A stretch of 64,000 nt of DNA from positions 248,001-312,000 of the forward strand of contig NZ_LTZG01000001.1 of assembly GCF_001592825.1 (NCBI RefSeq), read 5' to 3'. This stretch comes from Planococcus maritimus. Lineage in GTDB: Bacteria; Bacillota; Bacilli; Bacillales_A; Planococcaceae. The position numbers were made by a program, and so were the translations under genes. The number at the start of each line of letters is the position of its first letter. Positions within the stretch are counted from its first letter, which is position 1. The notes under the pieces were generated by a model that worked only from the letters and a program-made list of their open reading frames with translations, had not been told where the DNA came from and did not search any database. This document shows, one piece after another, positions 55,453 to 64,000 of this stretch.

Positions 55453-56664
55453 TCATTGTGAACGGATGATGGAGACGGCGGGGGCAGCAGCAGTCAATTG
55501 CATCAAATTAAGGACGTGATCCCGTTTGACCGCATCGATCAAGCGAATGATGTCATCGGCGGACTGGTGTTTGCCGTGAAGCAATTCATATTTACCGTTG
55601 CGGCTCATGCGGGAACCCGTACCTTCTAATCCAAGCAGCAAATTGCCTTTTAATTGCTCGCGGGAATCCGAAATTTCCAACTCGCTAATATCGCCTTCTC
55701 GCATGCGCTGAAGTGATGTTCGAATCAACTCCTCCACTTCCCCAACTTGATGATCGGCCGTCCCGCCATATATGGCGAGCGTGCCGTGATCGGAGTAGGC
55801 AGAATGATACGAGTAAACGGAATAGGCAAGGCCCCGGTCTTCGCGGATTTCCTGGAACAGGCGAGATGACATGGAGCCGCCGATGATATTGTTCAGCACT
55901 GCTAGCGCAAATAATCGGTCATCCTGCAGCGACAAGCCGGGATACCCGAGACAGATATGGGCTTGCTCGGTTTCTTTATATTTAATCGACTGCCCTGGGA
56001 CAAAATTCGGCAAAATATGTGCATTGTCTGGACTTTTTCGCTCGAACGAACCGAATAACGCTTCGATTTGCCCCAGTAGCGTATGATCAATTTGGCCGGC
56101 TACGGAAATAACTGTGTTCGACGGGGTATAGTGGCGTTCCATATAATCCAAGATTTGCTGTCTTGAAAACCGATCCAATGTTTCGACAGTCCCTAAAATA
56201 GGCGCGCCGATGGCATTGTCAGGATACATCACCCGCCACAATTGTTCATGGACATCGTCATCCGCCATATCTTCAGTCATGCTGATCTCCTCTTTGACAA
56301 CAAGCCGTTCTTTATCGATCTCTACCGGATCCATCACTGAATTGAAAAACATATCCGCCAAGACTTCGACTGCGAGCGGCGCATGATGGTCAAGCACTTT
56401 GGCGTAATAGCACGTATATTCTTTTGAAGTATAGGCATTCAAATCGCCGCCAATGCGGTCGAATTCCCGTGCGATATCTTTGGCGCTGCGTTTTTCGGTG
56501 CCTTTGAACAAGAGATGTTCAATGAAATGGGTGATGCCGTTTTCTTCCGGGCGCTCATCACGTGACCCTGTATTGACGAATACCCCGACCGCTACGGAGC
56601 GGAAATGCGGAATATGTTCAGAAACGATGCGCAAGCCATTTTGGCAAGTATAAGTGGTAACCAT
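55453..56664 (-). CDS. ymxG: M16 family zinc protease (YmxG/MlpA)
   Basis: Insulinase-type metallopeptidase of 403 residues with a complete inverted zinc motif HFIEH (about residues 47-51) and the distal Glu in VVKEEISMTEDM near 125-136. The R/Y pair typical of the C-terminal domain is in the RLFQEIREDRGLAYSVYSYH segment near 268-287. In B. subtilis mlpA follows pnp and ylxY; ylxY is missing here. Substrate unknown. The start at 56664 has GGAGGG eight bases upstream. A terminator separates it from pnp. Confidence 0.93.
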   Translation of the reverse strand: MVTTYTCQNGLRIVSEHIPHFRSVAVGVFVNTGSRDERPEENGITHFIEHLLFKGTEKRSAKDIAREFDRIGGDLNAYTSKEYTCYYAKVLDHHAPLAVEVLADMFFNSVMDPVEIDKERLVVKEEISMTEDMADDDVHEQLWRVMYPDNAIGAPILGTVETLDRFSRQQILDYMERHYTPSNTVISVAGQIDHTLLGQIEALFGSFERKSPDNAHILPNFVPGQSIKYKETEQAHICLGYPGLSLQDDRLFALAVLNNIIGGSMSSRLFQEIREDRGLAYSVYSYHSAYSDHGTLAIYGGTADHQVGEVEELIRTSLQRMREGDISELEISDSREQLKGNLLLGLEGTGSRMSRNGKYELLHGKHQSADDIIRLIDAVKRDHVLNLMQLTAAAPAVSIIRSQ

Positions 56665-56685
56665 TGAAAGCCCTCCTGTATATGA

Positions 56686-56720
56686 AAAAAATTGCCGGCG
56701 AGTGCCACCGGCAATTTTTC
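56686..56720. terminator. terminator after pnp
   Basis: AAAATTGCCGG pairs with CCGGCAATTTT around CGAGTGCCA, flanked by A and T runs; 23 bases beyond the pnp stop. Confidence 0.85.
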
Positions 56721-56742
56721 CAATCTGTTTTCATTTACTGTT

Positions 56743-58851
56743 TCAAGCCTTTTCGGCTGCTTCTTTTTCTTCTTTCAAAACCGTTTTGCGGGACAAGTTG
56801 ACGCGTCCTTGGCGGTCGATTTCGATGACTTTGACTTTGATGATATCGCCCATCTTCAAGACATCTTCCACTTCTTTCGTCCGCTCTTCCTGGATTTCAG
56901 AAATATGGAGAAGGCCGTCTTTGCCCGGGAACAATTCAACGAATGCACCGAATTTTTCGATGCGCTTGACTGCGCCTTCGTAATATTCGCCGACTTTCGC
57001 TTCGCGTACGATATTCTCGATCATCGCTTTCGCTTTGGCGTTCATTTCTTCATCAACAGAAGAGATGAAAATCGTGCCGTCTTGTTCGGTGTCGATCTTG
57101 ACGCCTGTTTCATCAATGATTTTATTGATGACTTTTCCGCCAGGTCCGATGACATCACGAATCTTATCTGGATTAATTTTCACCATGATGATCTTCGGCG
57201 CAAATTTCGACAAAGTCGTGCGCGGTGTATTGATCGTAGCGATCATCGATTCGAGAATGTGCAAACGACCGATTTTCGCTTGAGTCAATGCTTCTTCTAA
57301 GATCTCGCGGGACAAGCCGTCGATTTTAATATCCATCTGCAAGGCTGTGACACCTTCTGCCGTTCCAGCGACTTTAAAGTCCATATCGCCGAGATGGTCT
57401 TCCATCCCTTGGATATCGGAAAGAACCGTATAGTTCTCGCCTTTTTTCACAAGGCCCATCGCAATTCCGGCAACAGGTGCTTTAATTGGCACACCTGCAT
57501 CCATCATAGCTAAAGTAGATGCACAGATGCTTGCTTGTGATGTAGAACCGTTCGATTCCAATACCTCGGAGACCAGGCGGATCGTATAAGGGAAATCTTT
57601 TTCATTTGGAATGACTGCTTCAAGCGCACGTTCGCCTAGAGCGCCGTGGCCAATTTCGCGTCGGCCGGGGCCGCGCAAGAAGCCAGTTTCCCCGACAGAG
57701 AATAACGGGAAATTGTAATGGTGCATAAACCGCTTCGTCTCTTCCAAGCCAAGGCCATCGATGATTTGAACATCACCAAGTGCGCCAAGGGTACAGATAC
57801 TCATTGCCTGCGTTTGGCCGCGCGTGAAAAGGCCAGAACCGTGAGTACGTGCAAGAACGCCGACTTCAGAAGAAAGTGCGCGGATCTCGGATGGGCCGCG
57901 ACCGTCTGGACGAATTTTTTCATCCGTGATCAGGCGACGCACTTCATCTTTAACCATTTTATCAAGCACTTGGCCTGCTTGTTTTTTAATATCGTCTTCT
58001 GAATCTGCATAGGCTTCAAGCGCACGTTCGCGAACAGCGGCAATGGCTTCATTGCGCGCTTGCTTTTCGTTTACTTGAACAGCTGCATTCATGTCTTCTT
58101 CCACAGCCGTTTTCAGTTCAGCCGTCAAATCCGCATCCAATTCGTATAATTGGACTGCAGATTTCTCTTTAGCCACTTCTGCAGCGATTTCTTCTTGGAA
58201 AGCGATCAATTTCTTGATTTCTTCGTGGCCGAACATGATCGCTTCAAGAATAGCCTCTTCAGACACTTCTTTCGCACCGGCTTCTACCATATTGATGGCG
58301 TCTTTTGTACCGGCAACCGTCAAATTGATTGAGCTTTTCTCCAGTTGTTCGCCTGTCGGGTTGATAATGTACTCGCCATCAATCATGCCGACGATGACGC
58401 CTGCGATTGGCCCGTCGAATGGAATATCTGAAATCATCAAAGCGAGTGACGATCCAAACATCGCAGCCATTTCAGATGGGCAATCCTGATCGACTGACAT
58501 AACCATGGAAATGACTTGCACCTCGTTGCGGAAACCGTCAGGGAATAGCGGACGCAATGGACGGTCAATCAAGCGGCTGATCAAAGTCGCTTTTTCAGAC
58601 GGGCGCCCTTCGCGTTTGATGAATCCACCCGGGATTTTTCCGACTGCGTATTGGCGCTCTTCATAGTTCACCGTAAGTGGAAAGAAATCCAACGGTTTTG
58701 GTGATTTTGATGCCGTAGCAGTGGATAGTACTGCTGTATCGCCGTAACGGATTAATGCCGCTCCGTTCGCTTGTTTAGCCAGTTGACCGACTTCGACCTT
58801 TAGTTCGCGGCCAGCCCAGTCAAATGAATAAGTCTTTTTTGTTTGCTCCAT
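56743..58851 (-). CDS. pnp: polyribonucleotide nucleotidyltransferase (PNPase)
   Basis: Phosphorolytic 3'-5' exoribonuclease. The 702-residue protein has two RNase PH core domains (about 5-220 and 305-540) joined by a helical domain, then a KH domain (about 555-610, [20 protein letters not shown]) and an S1 domain (about 620-695, [20 protein letters not shown]). GxxG of KH and the second-core catalytic residues ([16 protein letters not shown]) are present. It follows rpsO behind a terminator, as in many bacteria. Confidence 0.98.
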   Translation of the reverse strand: MEQTKKTYSFDWAGRELKVEVGQLAKQANGAALIRYGDTAVLSTATASKSPKPLDFFPLTVNYEERQYAVGKIPGGFIKREGRPSEKATLISRLIDRPLRPLFPDGFRNEVQVISMVMSVDQDCPSEMAAMFGSSLALMISDIPFDGPIAGVIVGMIDGEYIINPTGEQLEKSSINLTVAGTKDAINMVEAGAKEVSEEAILEAIMFGHEEIKKLIAFQEEIAAEVAKEKSAVQLYELDADLTAELKTAVEEDMNAAVQVNEKQARNEAIAAVRERALEAYADSEDDIKKQAGQVLDKMVKDEVRRLITDEKIRPDGRGPSEIRALSSEVGVLARTHGSGLFTRGQTQAMSICTLGALGDVQIIDGLGLEETKRFMHHYNFPLFSVGETGFLRGPGRREIGHGALGERALEAVIPNEKDFPYTIRLVSEVLESNGSTSQASICASTLAMMDAGVPIKAPVAGIAMGLVKKGENYTVLSDIQGMEDHLGDMDFKVAGTAEGVTALQMDIKIDGLSREILEEALTQAKIGRLHILESMIATINTPRTTLSKFAPKIIMVKINPDKIRDVIGPGGKVINKIIDETGVKIDTEQDGTIFISSVDEEMNAKAKAMIENIVREAKVGEYYEGAVKRIEKFGAFVELFPGKDGLLHISEIQEERTKEVEDVLKMGDIIKVKVIEIDRQGRVNLSRKTVLKEEKEAAEKA

Positions 58852-58955
58852 AGTCGAGCTCCTCTCTTACTGTGTTTCATTGTAGTATGTATCTCTCAAT
58901 AGTGTATCAAAAAAGCACATCAAGTGCGATTCAATGATATGTTTTAAGCATAAAG

Positions 58956-58980
58956 AAAAAGCGGGACGAATCCCGCTTTC
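58956..58980. terminator. terminator after rpsO
   Basis: AAAGCGGG pairs with CCCGCTTT around ACGAAT; on the minus strand followed by TTTCTTT. Confidence 0.78.
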
Positions 58981-58991
58981 TCTGCTTGCTA

Positions 58992-59261
58992 TTATCGGCG
59001 TAGGCCAAGTCTTCCGATTAACTCACGGTAGCGTTGTACATCGTTCTCGCGTAGGTATTTAAGCAAGTTACGACGGCGTCCAACCATTTTGAATAGACCA
59101 CGACGTGAATGGTGATCTTTCTTGTGGGTACGCAAGTGCTCGTTCAAGTTGTTGATGTCTTCTGTAAGAATGGCGATCTGAATTTCTGGAGAACCAGTAT
59201 CAGTGTCATGCACTTTGTATTCATTGATCAATTCATTTTTACGTTCTTGAGTGATTGCCAT
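58992..59261 (-). CDS. rpsO: 30S ribosomal protein S15
   Basis: Primary 16S rRNA-binding protein of the small-subunit platform. The 89-residue product has the four-helix pattern ([20 protein letters not shown], then [20 protein letters not shown] with the conserved H41-x3-H region [19 protein letters not shown] and the [15 protein letters not shown] end). Length is standard (88-89). AGGAGG precedes the ATG. It has its own promoter and a structured leader; S15 controls its own synthesis in several bacteria. Followed by pnp. Confidence 0.98.
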   Translation of the reverse strand: MAITQERKNELINEYKVHDTDTGSPEIQIAILTEDINNLNEHLRTHKKDHHSRRGLFKMVGRRRNLLKYLRENDVQRYRELIGRLGLRR

Positions 59262-59352
59262 GCTGTTCCACCTCCTAATCTCTGATAGCCCCTATTACCT
59301 AGCAAACGTTGGTGATTCGATGTGCCAAGCAACGGTTAGTACGTTCAGTACT
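59262..59352 (-). promoter_or_regulatory. structured 5' leader of rpsO
   Basis: About 90 bases between promoter and ribosome site with short inverted repeats on the minus strand (AGTAC/GTACT around TGAAC; CGTTG/CAACG further on). Such a leader is used by S15 for autoregulation in other Bacillales (three-way junction in Geobacillus); that this one works so is inferred. Confidence 0.4.
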
Positions 59353-59357
59353 TTGAT

Positions 59358-59386
59358 ATCATAGCACAGTGATTTCCTGAAATCAA
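59358..59386 (-). promoter_or_regulatory. sigma-A promoter of rpsO
   Basis: Minus strand -35 TTGATT (59381-59386), 17-base spacer, -10 TATGAT (59358-59363), just after the ribF stop. Confidence 0.7.
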
Positions 59387-59395
59387 CTGTCCTAC

Positions 59396-60337
59396 TTATA
59401 CTTTGAAATATTGCGTAGCAGTCTCTTTATCCAGTCCGATTTGTTCTTTCAATTCATCGATACCGGAAAATCTCTGCTCATCTCGAATGCGTTTATGCCA
59501 TTCGACAATGACTTTCTCGCCGTAAATAGACGTATCAAAATCGAGAATATGGACTTCGATAACTAAGTTTTTAACATCCGGGTTGTTGAATGTCGGCTTG
59601 TATCCGACATTGCAAACTCCATCATAATACATGCCTTGCACTTCAATCCGTACGGCGTAGACGCCACGCTTTGGAACGAATGTGCCGAGTTCTGGTTCGA
59701 CATTGGCGGTTGGAAAACCGATTGTCCGCCCACGCTTGTCACCATTAACGACTGTTCCAGAAATCCGGTAGGGCCTGCCGAGCAATTGATGGACCGGTTC
59801 CACCATTCCATCTTTTAATAAATGGCGAATGCGCGTCGAACTGATTTTTTCATCTTGCGCTTCGATTTTGCCGACCGTCGTGACATTATAGCGGCCGCTG
59901 CCGATCGACTGCATCAATTCCATATCTCCGCCGCCTTTATAACCGAAAGAGAAATCAAATCCAGCAACGACTTCCTTAACGCCTAAGCCATCAATGAAAT
60001 GCTCGACAAATTGTTCAGGCGACAGTTTGGCAAATTGGGAAGTGAAGCGGACAATATAACAGATATCAACGCCCATCTCCTGCAAAATGTCCATTTTCTG
60101 GCTAAGTGGCGTGATATAAAACACTTCTTCTTTCCGGCCGCCGAGTACGAGCGATGGATGTGGATCAAAGGTCATAACAGCCGACTTCATACCAGTTGAT
60201 CGCGCTTTGTCTATCGCCGTTCCGATCACTCGCTGATGCCCCTTGTGAACGCCGTCAAAAAAACCGATCGCCATGGACAATGGCCCATGTTCTTGTGCTT
60301 TCATGTCGTGAGGATAACTCAAGTGAATGATTTTCAT
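59396..60337 (-). CDS. ribF: bifunctional riboflavin kinase/FAD synthetase
   Basis: Makes FMN and then FAD. The 313-residue protein has an N-terminal adenylyltransferase domain (AIGFFDGVHKGHQRVIG, about 21-37; later SSTRIRHLLKDG near 158-169) and a C-terminal riboflavin kinase domain (about 180-305; GDKRGRTIGFPTANV, then GVYAVRI and CNVGYKPTFN). ATG at 60337 lies one base after the truB stop with GAGGTG four bases upstream, so translation is coupled; the longer frame is within truB. B. subtilis names the gene ribC. Confidence 0.96.
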   Translation of the reverse strand: MKIIHLSYPHDMKAQEHGPLSMAIGFFDGVHKGHQRVIGTAIDKARSTGMKSAVMTFDPHPSLVLGGRKEEVFYITPLSQKMDILQEMGVDICYIVRFTSQFAKLSPEQFVEHFIDGLGVKEVVAGFDFSFGYKGGGDMELMQSIGSGRYNVTTVGKIEAQDEKISSTRIRHLLKDGMVEPVHQLLGRPYRISGTVVNGDKRGRTIGFPTANVEPELGTFVPKRGVYAVRIEVQGMYYDGVCNVGYKPTFNNPDVKNLVIEVHILDFDTSIYGEKVIVEWHKRIRDEQRFSGIDELKEQIGLDKETATQYFKV

Positions 60338-60338
60338 A

Positions 60339-61268
60339 TTACACCTCGTCCGTTGGAGGAAATCCAAACATTTTTTCGGGTTTCATTTTGCCAGCCTTTT
60401 CAGGATGCCTTTTGTATAGCGCTGCTGGTTTGCCATGATAGGTGAAAACGACAAATGGTTCCGATTTCAAGATTGGATGTGCTTCGAGCACTTGACCATT
60501 CTTGATGCCGAACAGCAAATCCGCTGCAATTTCCTCAAAAGGGAAAATACTCAAGCCATATGACAATGGCTGCAAAATAGAATCGATATCCCCATTTTGC
60601 GCAATTTCCTCCACTTCGGCAAGCGTCACACATTGTTCTTTCGTAAAACTGCCGGATTGTGTGCGCGTCAGCTGGGACATATGTGCTGGATAGCCGAGCG
60701 CTTCACCGATTTGGACAGCGAGCGTTCGAATGTAAGTTCCTTTGCCACAACGGATACGGATGCGGAACTGGATGTTCTGCCCTCTCCACGCGGTTGCCTC
60801 GTCCAGTAATTCAATCGAGTCAATGTGTACCGTGCGTACCGGACGTTCTACTTGTTCCCCTTTACGGGCATATTCGTAAAGCTTTTTGCCGTTCACTTTG
60901 ACTGCCGAATACATCGGCGGAATCTGTTCTATATCGCCTGTCAAGCTTGCCAACACCGTTTCCAATTGCTTGCGCGTTATTTCCTTGTCACTGCTGTCTT
61001 GCTCGACGATTGCCCCTTCCGCGTCTTCTGTTTCGGTGGAAAAGCCAATTGATACTTGTGCTTCATACGTTTTTCCTTGATCTGTGATGTATTCGGCCAC
61101 TTTGGTCGACCGCCCTAAACAAATCGGCAAAACGCCATCCACTTGCGGATCGAGCGTTCCGGTATGACCGACCTTTTTCGTTTTCAGGATTTTTCGCAGT
61201 CGGAAAACGCAGTCGTGTGATGTCATGCCTGGTTCTTTCCATAACGGAAGAATTCCATTCGGTTCCAT
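60339..61268 (-). CDS. truB: tRNA pseudouridine(55) synthase TruB
   Basis: Makes the universal pseudouridine 55 in the T-loop of tRNA. The 309-residue protein has the motif KVGHTGTLDPQVDGVLPICL (residues 32-51) with catalytic D40, the Y in GKTYEAQV near 66-73, and the RIRCGKGTYIRTLAVQIGEA segment near 172-191. A PUA-like tail is present. ATG at 61268 has GGGG eight bases upstream; a TTG two codons before it is too close. It lies between rbfA and ribF as usual. Confidence 0.97.
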   Translation of the reverse strand: MEPNGILPLWKEPGMTSHDCVFRLRKILKTKKVGHTGTLDPQVDGVLPICLGRSTKVAEYITDQGKTYEAQVSIGFSTETEDAEGAIVEQDSSDKEITRKQLETVLASLTGDIEQIPPMYSAVKVNGKKLYEYARKGEQVERPVRTVHIDSIELLDEATAWRGQNIQFRIRIRCGKGTYIRTLAVQIGEALGYPAHMSQLTRTQSGSFTKEQCVTLAEVEEIAQNGDIDSILQPLSYGLSIFPFEEIAADLLFGIKNGQVLEAHPILKSEPFVVFTYHGKPAALYKRHPEKAGKMKPEKMFGFPPTDEV

Positions 61269-61317
61269 GGCCAATACCCCTTTCCTTATCGGCTGTTACA
61301 CCGATCGGTACTATGTA

Positions 61318-61357
61318 GAAAAAAGCCTGCTGTCTAAAAATAGACGGGCAGGCTTTC
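61318..61357 (-). terminator. terminator-like hairpin between rbfA and truB
   Basis: Minus strand AAAGCCTGC and GTCTA arms pair with TAGAC and GCAGGCTTT (one side mismatch each), followed by a T-tract. It lies inside the infB-rpsO operon, so it may attenuate rather than end transcription. Confidence 0.7.
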
Positions 61358-61360
61358 GGT

Positions 61361-61714
61361 TTATTCTTCTGTTGGATCTTTGATATCCCGCAGCAATGAT
61401 TCAATCCGATTGCCGTACGCGACAGACGAATCGATTTCAAACGCCAATTCAGGAGTTTTGCGCAGGCGGATTCGCTGCCCGATTTCTGAGCGGATAAATC
61501 CTTTAGACTTGGCAAGGCCGAGCAAAGTTTGCTCTTTCTCTTTGTCGTCGCCCAACACGCTGATGTAGACGGTTGCCTGCTGTAGGTCGCCCGTCACTTC
61601 GACATCTGTCACTGTGACAAAGCCGATGCGTGGATCTTTCAATTTTCTGCCGATAATTTCGCCAAGCTCTTTTTTCATTTGCTCAGCTACACGATTCGAG
61701 CGCATTGATGACAT
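61361..61714 (-). CDS. rbfA: 30S ribosome-binding factor A
   Basis: Cold-shock and 16S rRNA maturation factor binding the 30S subunit. The 117-residue protein has a KH-type fold: [20 protein letters not shown] (1-20), [20 protein letters not shown] (28-47) and a second strand-helix region ([30 protein letters not shown]), ending with a short acidic tail. Length is typical. It is 18 bases behind ylxP and followed by a hairpin before truB. Confidence 0.97.
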   Translation of the reverse strand: MSSMRSNRVAEQMKKELGEIIGRKLKDPRIGFVTVTDVEVTGDLQQATVYISVLGDDKEKEQTLLGLAKSKGFIRSEIGQRIRLRKTPELAFEIDSSVAYGNRIESLLRDIKDPTEE

Positions 61715-61732
61715 TTCGAATCCACTCCGTTC

Positions 61733-62011
61733 TTACAAATATTCGTTCTCTATTTCCATGCATTCCCACGACGGATTGCTTTCAAGAAAGCGCAGCACAT
61801 GAGCCATTTCACGTTCCGCTGCTTCTTTCGAAGAAGAGACCGTGACAAACGCGAGGCGCGTGCGCTGCCAAACTTCCTGATGATCGACTTCCGCCGCCGA
61901 CACATTGAATCTCTGTTTCGTACGGGTCACCATGCTTTTGACGATGGCCCGTTTATCTTTCAATGAATGCGCGGTCGGGATAAAAAACTCGCATTCCATT
62001 GAGAGGATCAT
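61733..62011 (-). CDS. ylxP: DUF503 family protein YlxP
   Basis: A 92-residue DUF503 protein with the typical [20 protein letters not shown] (1-20) and [20 protein letters not shown] (21-40) start, ferredoxin-like in predicted fold. In Bacillus ylxP lies between infB and rbfA; a role in ribosome assembly is proposed from its neighbours. The ATG overlaps the infB stop by four bases (ATGA); the open frame further upstream lies wholly inside infB. Confidence 0.93.
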   Translation of the reverse strand: MILSMECEFFIPTAHSLKDKRAIVKSMVTRTKQRFNVSAAEVDHQEVWQRTRLAFVTVSSSKEAAEREMAHVLRFLESNPSWECMEIENEYL

Positions 62012-64000
62012 TTTCTTTCGATTTCTTCCATGATGTACGCTTCGATGATGTCGCCTTCTTTGACATCGTTGAAGTTTTTGATGGTCACACCACATTCGTA
62101 GCCTTTGGCAACTTCTTTTGCATCATCCTTAAAGCGTTTCAAGGTATCGATTTCGCCTTCGAAGACGACAATGCCATCACGGATGACACGTACGCCGCTA
62201 TCGCGTGTAATCTTGCCTTCTGTTACATAGCTTCCGGCAATCGTTCCGACTTTAGATACTTTGAAGGTGCTGCGGATTTCTGCTTGGCCGATGATTTTCT
62301 CTTCAAATTCTGGGTCCAAGAGGCCTTTCATTGCGGCTTCGATTTCTTCGATTACTTTGTAGATGATGCGGTGCAAGCGAATATCGACGCCTTCTGCATC
62401 TGCTGCACGCTTGGCGTTGACATCCGGGCGTACGTTAAAGCCGATGATGATGGCGTTAGAAGCCGCCGCTAGGGATACATCGGACTCTGTGATTGCTCCA
62501 GCACCCGTGTGGATGACTTTCACGTTGACGCCTTCTACATCGATTTTCAAGAGCGAAGCAGCCATAGCTTCAACTGTTCCTTGAACATCTGCTTTGACGA
62601 TCAAGTTCAACTCTTTCATCTCGCCTTGCTTCAATTGATCGAACAAGTTATCGAGTGTTACGCGGTTCTTTTCAGAACGCATTTCTTGCAAGGCAGTAGC
62701 CGAGCGCGCTTCACCGATTTGACGGGCTGTTTTCTCATCTTCAAAGACAACAAAACGGTCGCCCGCTTGTGGCACATCGCTAAGACCAGTAATTTCAACT
62801 GGCGTCGAAGGCCCAGCAGTTTTTACGCGGCGGCCAAGGTCGTTGACCATCGCACGGACGCGTCCGAATGTATTGCCGACAACGATTGGGTCTCCAACAT
62901 GCAAAGTACCATCTTGTACGAGCAATGTCGCGACCGATCCACGGCCTTTGTCGAGTTCTGCTTCAATGACCGTACCGATTGCACGGCGGCCAGGATTTGC
63001 TTTTAGTTCTCCAACTTCAGAAACGAGCAAGATCATTTCAAGCAATGTATCAATACCTTCTCCGTTTAAAGCGGAAAGCGGTACGAAAATGGTCTCGCCA
63101 CCCCATGCTTCAGGTACCAAGCCATGCTCGGTTAATTCCTGCATAACACGGTCCGGGTTAGCAGACGGTTTATCCATTTTGTTGACTGCGATGATGATCG
63201 GTACTTCAGCCGCTTTTGCATGGTTGATTGCTTCTACCGTTTGTGGCATAACGCCGTCATCAGCAGCTACGACGATAATTGCGATATCAGTTACTTTCGC
63301 ACCGCGAGCACGCATGGTTGTGAACGCTGCGTGTCCTGGTGTATCGAGGAACGTGATTTTCTTGCCATCTTCTTCGACTTGGTACGCGCCAATATGCTGT
63401 GTGATTCCGCCTGCTTCTCCAGCAGTGACTTTCGTGTGACGGATTGAATCCAGCAAAGTCGTTTTCCCGTGGTCGACGTGGCCCATGATTGTAACGACAG
63501 ATGGGCGTTCTTCTTTTTTGGCTTCTTCTTCAGGTTCGAAGTAGACTTCCAAATCTGTTTTGTCGATCAAGATCTCTTCTTCTACTTCTACATCGTATTC
63601 TGCACAGACGAGTTCAATGGCATCTTTATCCAACTCTTGGTTGATCGTTGCCATAACGCCGAGCATGAACAATTTTTTGATGATTTCTGAAGGCTCGCGC
63701 CCTAGTTTTTTCGCCAAATCGCCTACAGTCAACGATTCACTGAATGTGATTTTTGACGGCAATTCTTTTTCGCGTTTCGGCATTGGCGGCATCGGGTTTA
63801 CCGGACGCTGCTGTTTGCCTTTGCGATTGCGGTTTTGCCCGCCGCGTCCTGGTCCACCAGAACGGCCGCGTTGGCCTGGTCCTGGAGCTGGTTTAGCGGC
63901 TTTTGGCGTAAAGTTTGATCCGCGGCCAGCTTGAGCATTCGCTCCTGTTCCTGTGCCTTGCTGAGACGATTGCGTGCGGTTTTGACCACCTTGTGTGCGG
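62008..64000 (-). CDS. infB: translation initiation factor IF-2, 5' end missing
   Basis: GTPase that brings initiator fMet-tRNA to the 30S subunit. The reading frame continues through the right window edge, so the true start is outside; an internal ATG at 63792 is not the gene start. The visible N-terminal part (63793-64000) is low complexity and rich in Gly, Arg, Gln, Asn and Pro (words such as [20 protein letters not shown]), then comes the IF2 N domain ([20 protein letters not shown]). The G domain has GHVDHGKT (P-loop), DTPGH (G3) and NKMDK (G4), and domains II-IV follow. Ends in a four-base overlap with ylxP. Confidence 0.97.
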   Translation of the reverse strand, partial: RTQGGQNRTQSSQQGTGTGANAQAGRGSNFTPKAAKPAPGPGQRGRSGGPGRGGQNRNRKGKQQRPVNPMPPMPKREKELPSKITFSESLTVGDLAKKLGREPSEIIKKLFMLGVMATINQELDKDAIELVCAEYDVEVEEEILIDKTDLEVYFEPEEEAKKEERPSVVTIMGHVDHGKTTLLDSIRHTKVTAGEAGGITQHIGAYQVEEDGKKITFLDTPGHAAFTTMRARGAKVTDIAIIVVAADDGVMPQTVEAINHAKAAEVPIIIAVNKMDKPSANPDRVMQELTEHGLVPEAWGGETIFVPLSALNGEGIDTLLEMILLVSEVGELKANPGRRAIGTVIEAELDKGRGSVATLLVQDGTLHVGDPIVVGNTFGRVRAMVNDLGRRVKTAGPSTPVEITGLSDVPQAGDRFVVFEDEKTARQIGEARSATALQEMRSEKNRVTLDNLFDQLKQGEMKELNLIVKADVQGTVEAMAASLLKIDVEGVNVKVIHTGAGAITESDVSLAAASNAIIIGFNVRPDVNAKRAADAEGVDIRLHRIIYKVIEEIEAAMKGLLDPEFEEKIIGQAEIRSTFKVSKVGTIAGSYVTEGKITRDSGVRVIRDGIVVFEGEIDTLKRFKDDAKEVAKGYECGVTIKNFNDVKEGDIIEAYIMEEIERK

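Noticed and set aside
59262-59352. FMN or other metabolite riboswitch near ribF
   Set aside because: The leader belongs to rpsO, not ribF, and no conserved RFN core was seen.
63798-63989. 63-residue minus-strand frame at the right edge
   Set aside because: Lies in another frame over the low-complexity part of infB, whose own frame is open to the edge.

Overview
The window reads as a stretch of core chromosome from a low-to-moderate GC Gram-positive (Bacillota) of the Bacillales, most likely Planococcaceae (Planococcus or a close, non-sporulating relative). The basis is protein-level recognition of B. subtilis-type genes (ScpAB, RibT, YneA/YneB, GlnR, RicA, YmdB, RNase Y, RNase J2, YmfF/H/I/K, YlxP) in blocks that follow Bacillus gene order, while sporulation genes that normally sit inside those blocks are absent. 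Nearly all genes lie on the minus strand. No rRNA, tRNA, CRISPR array, insertion sequence or prophage was seen.

Layout. 1-2.1 kb: scpB (cut by the left edge), scpA, a DUF309 gene and ribT. 2.1-7.1 kb: a 34-residue membrane microprotein coupled to lysA, then pdp, deoB and xerD (minus strand, so transcription runs xerD to lysA). 7.2-15.6 kb: fur, nudF, aldo/keto reductase, an orphan gene, floT, two small membrane proteins, a DUF3886 protein, a thiolase divergent from an HMG-CoA lyase, and an alpha/beta hydrolase. 15.7-20.4 kb: the SOS locus yneF-tkt-ynzC-yneB-yneA divergent from lexA. 20.5-25.9 kb: two uncharacterised genes, glnA-glnR with clear GlnR operators, a PLP enzyme, a TRIC-family membrane protein, rhodanese and hfq. 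26-38.8 kb: miaA, lysophospholipase-like hydrolase, mutL, mutS, ricA, ymdB, rny, recA, cinA, pgsA. 38.9-43.9 kb: rodZ-like gene, ymfK, and the EF-P modification-associated set ymfI-ymfH-ymfF. 44.2-49.8 kb: a BMP-type nucleoside ABC importer with its neighbouring GntR regulator. 49.9-58.9 kb: ftsK, rnjB, asd, an M16 protease, pnp. 59-64 kb: rpsO, ribF, truB, rbfA, ylxP and infB, cut by the right edge.

Functional themes: DNA repair and SOS control (lexA, yneA, yneB, recA, mutSL, with four SOS boxes read directly), RNA turnover and RNA control (rny, rnjB, pnp, hfq, ymdB, ricA), translation (infB, rbfA, truB, rpsO, miaA, EF-P modification), nitrogen control (glnR-glnA), nucleoside import and breakdown (BMP transporter, pdp, deoB), and cell division and DNA translocation (ftsK, xerD, scpAB, rodZ). 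No large novel system is visible. The most interesting items are small: three unannotated-type microproteins, an orphan gene with a strong promoter, a shared candidate operator flanking the GntR gene, and the pattern of sporulation-gene loss at several conserved junctions.

Start codons were chosen by ribosome binding site spacing; several genes appear to start at GTG or TTG. Promoter, operator and terminator calls are visual.
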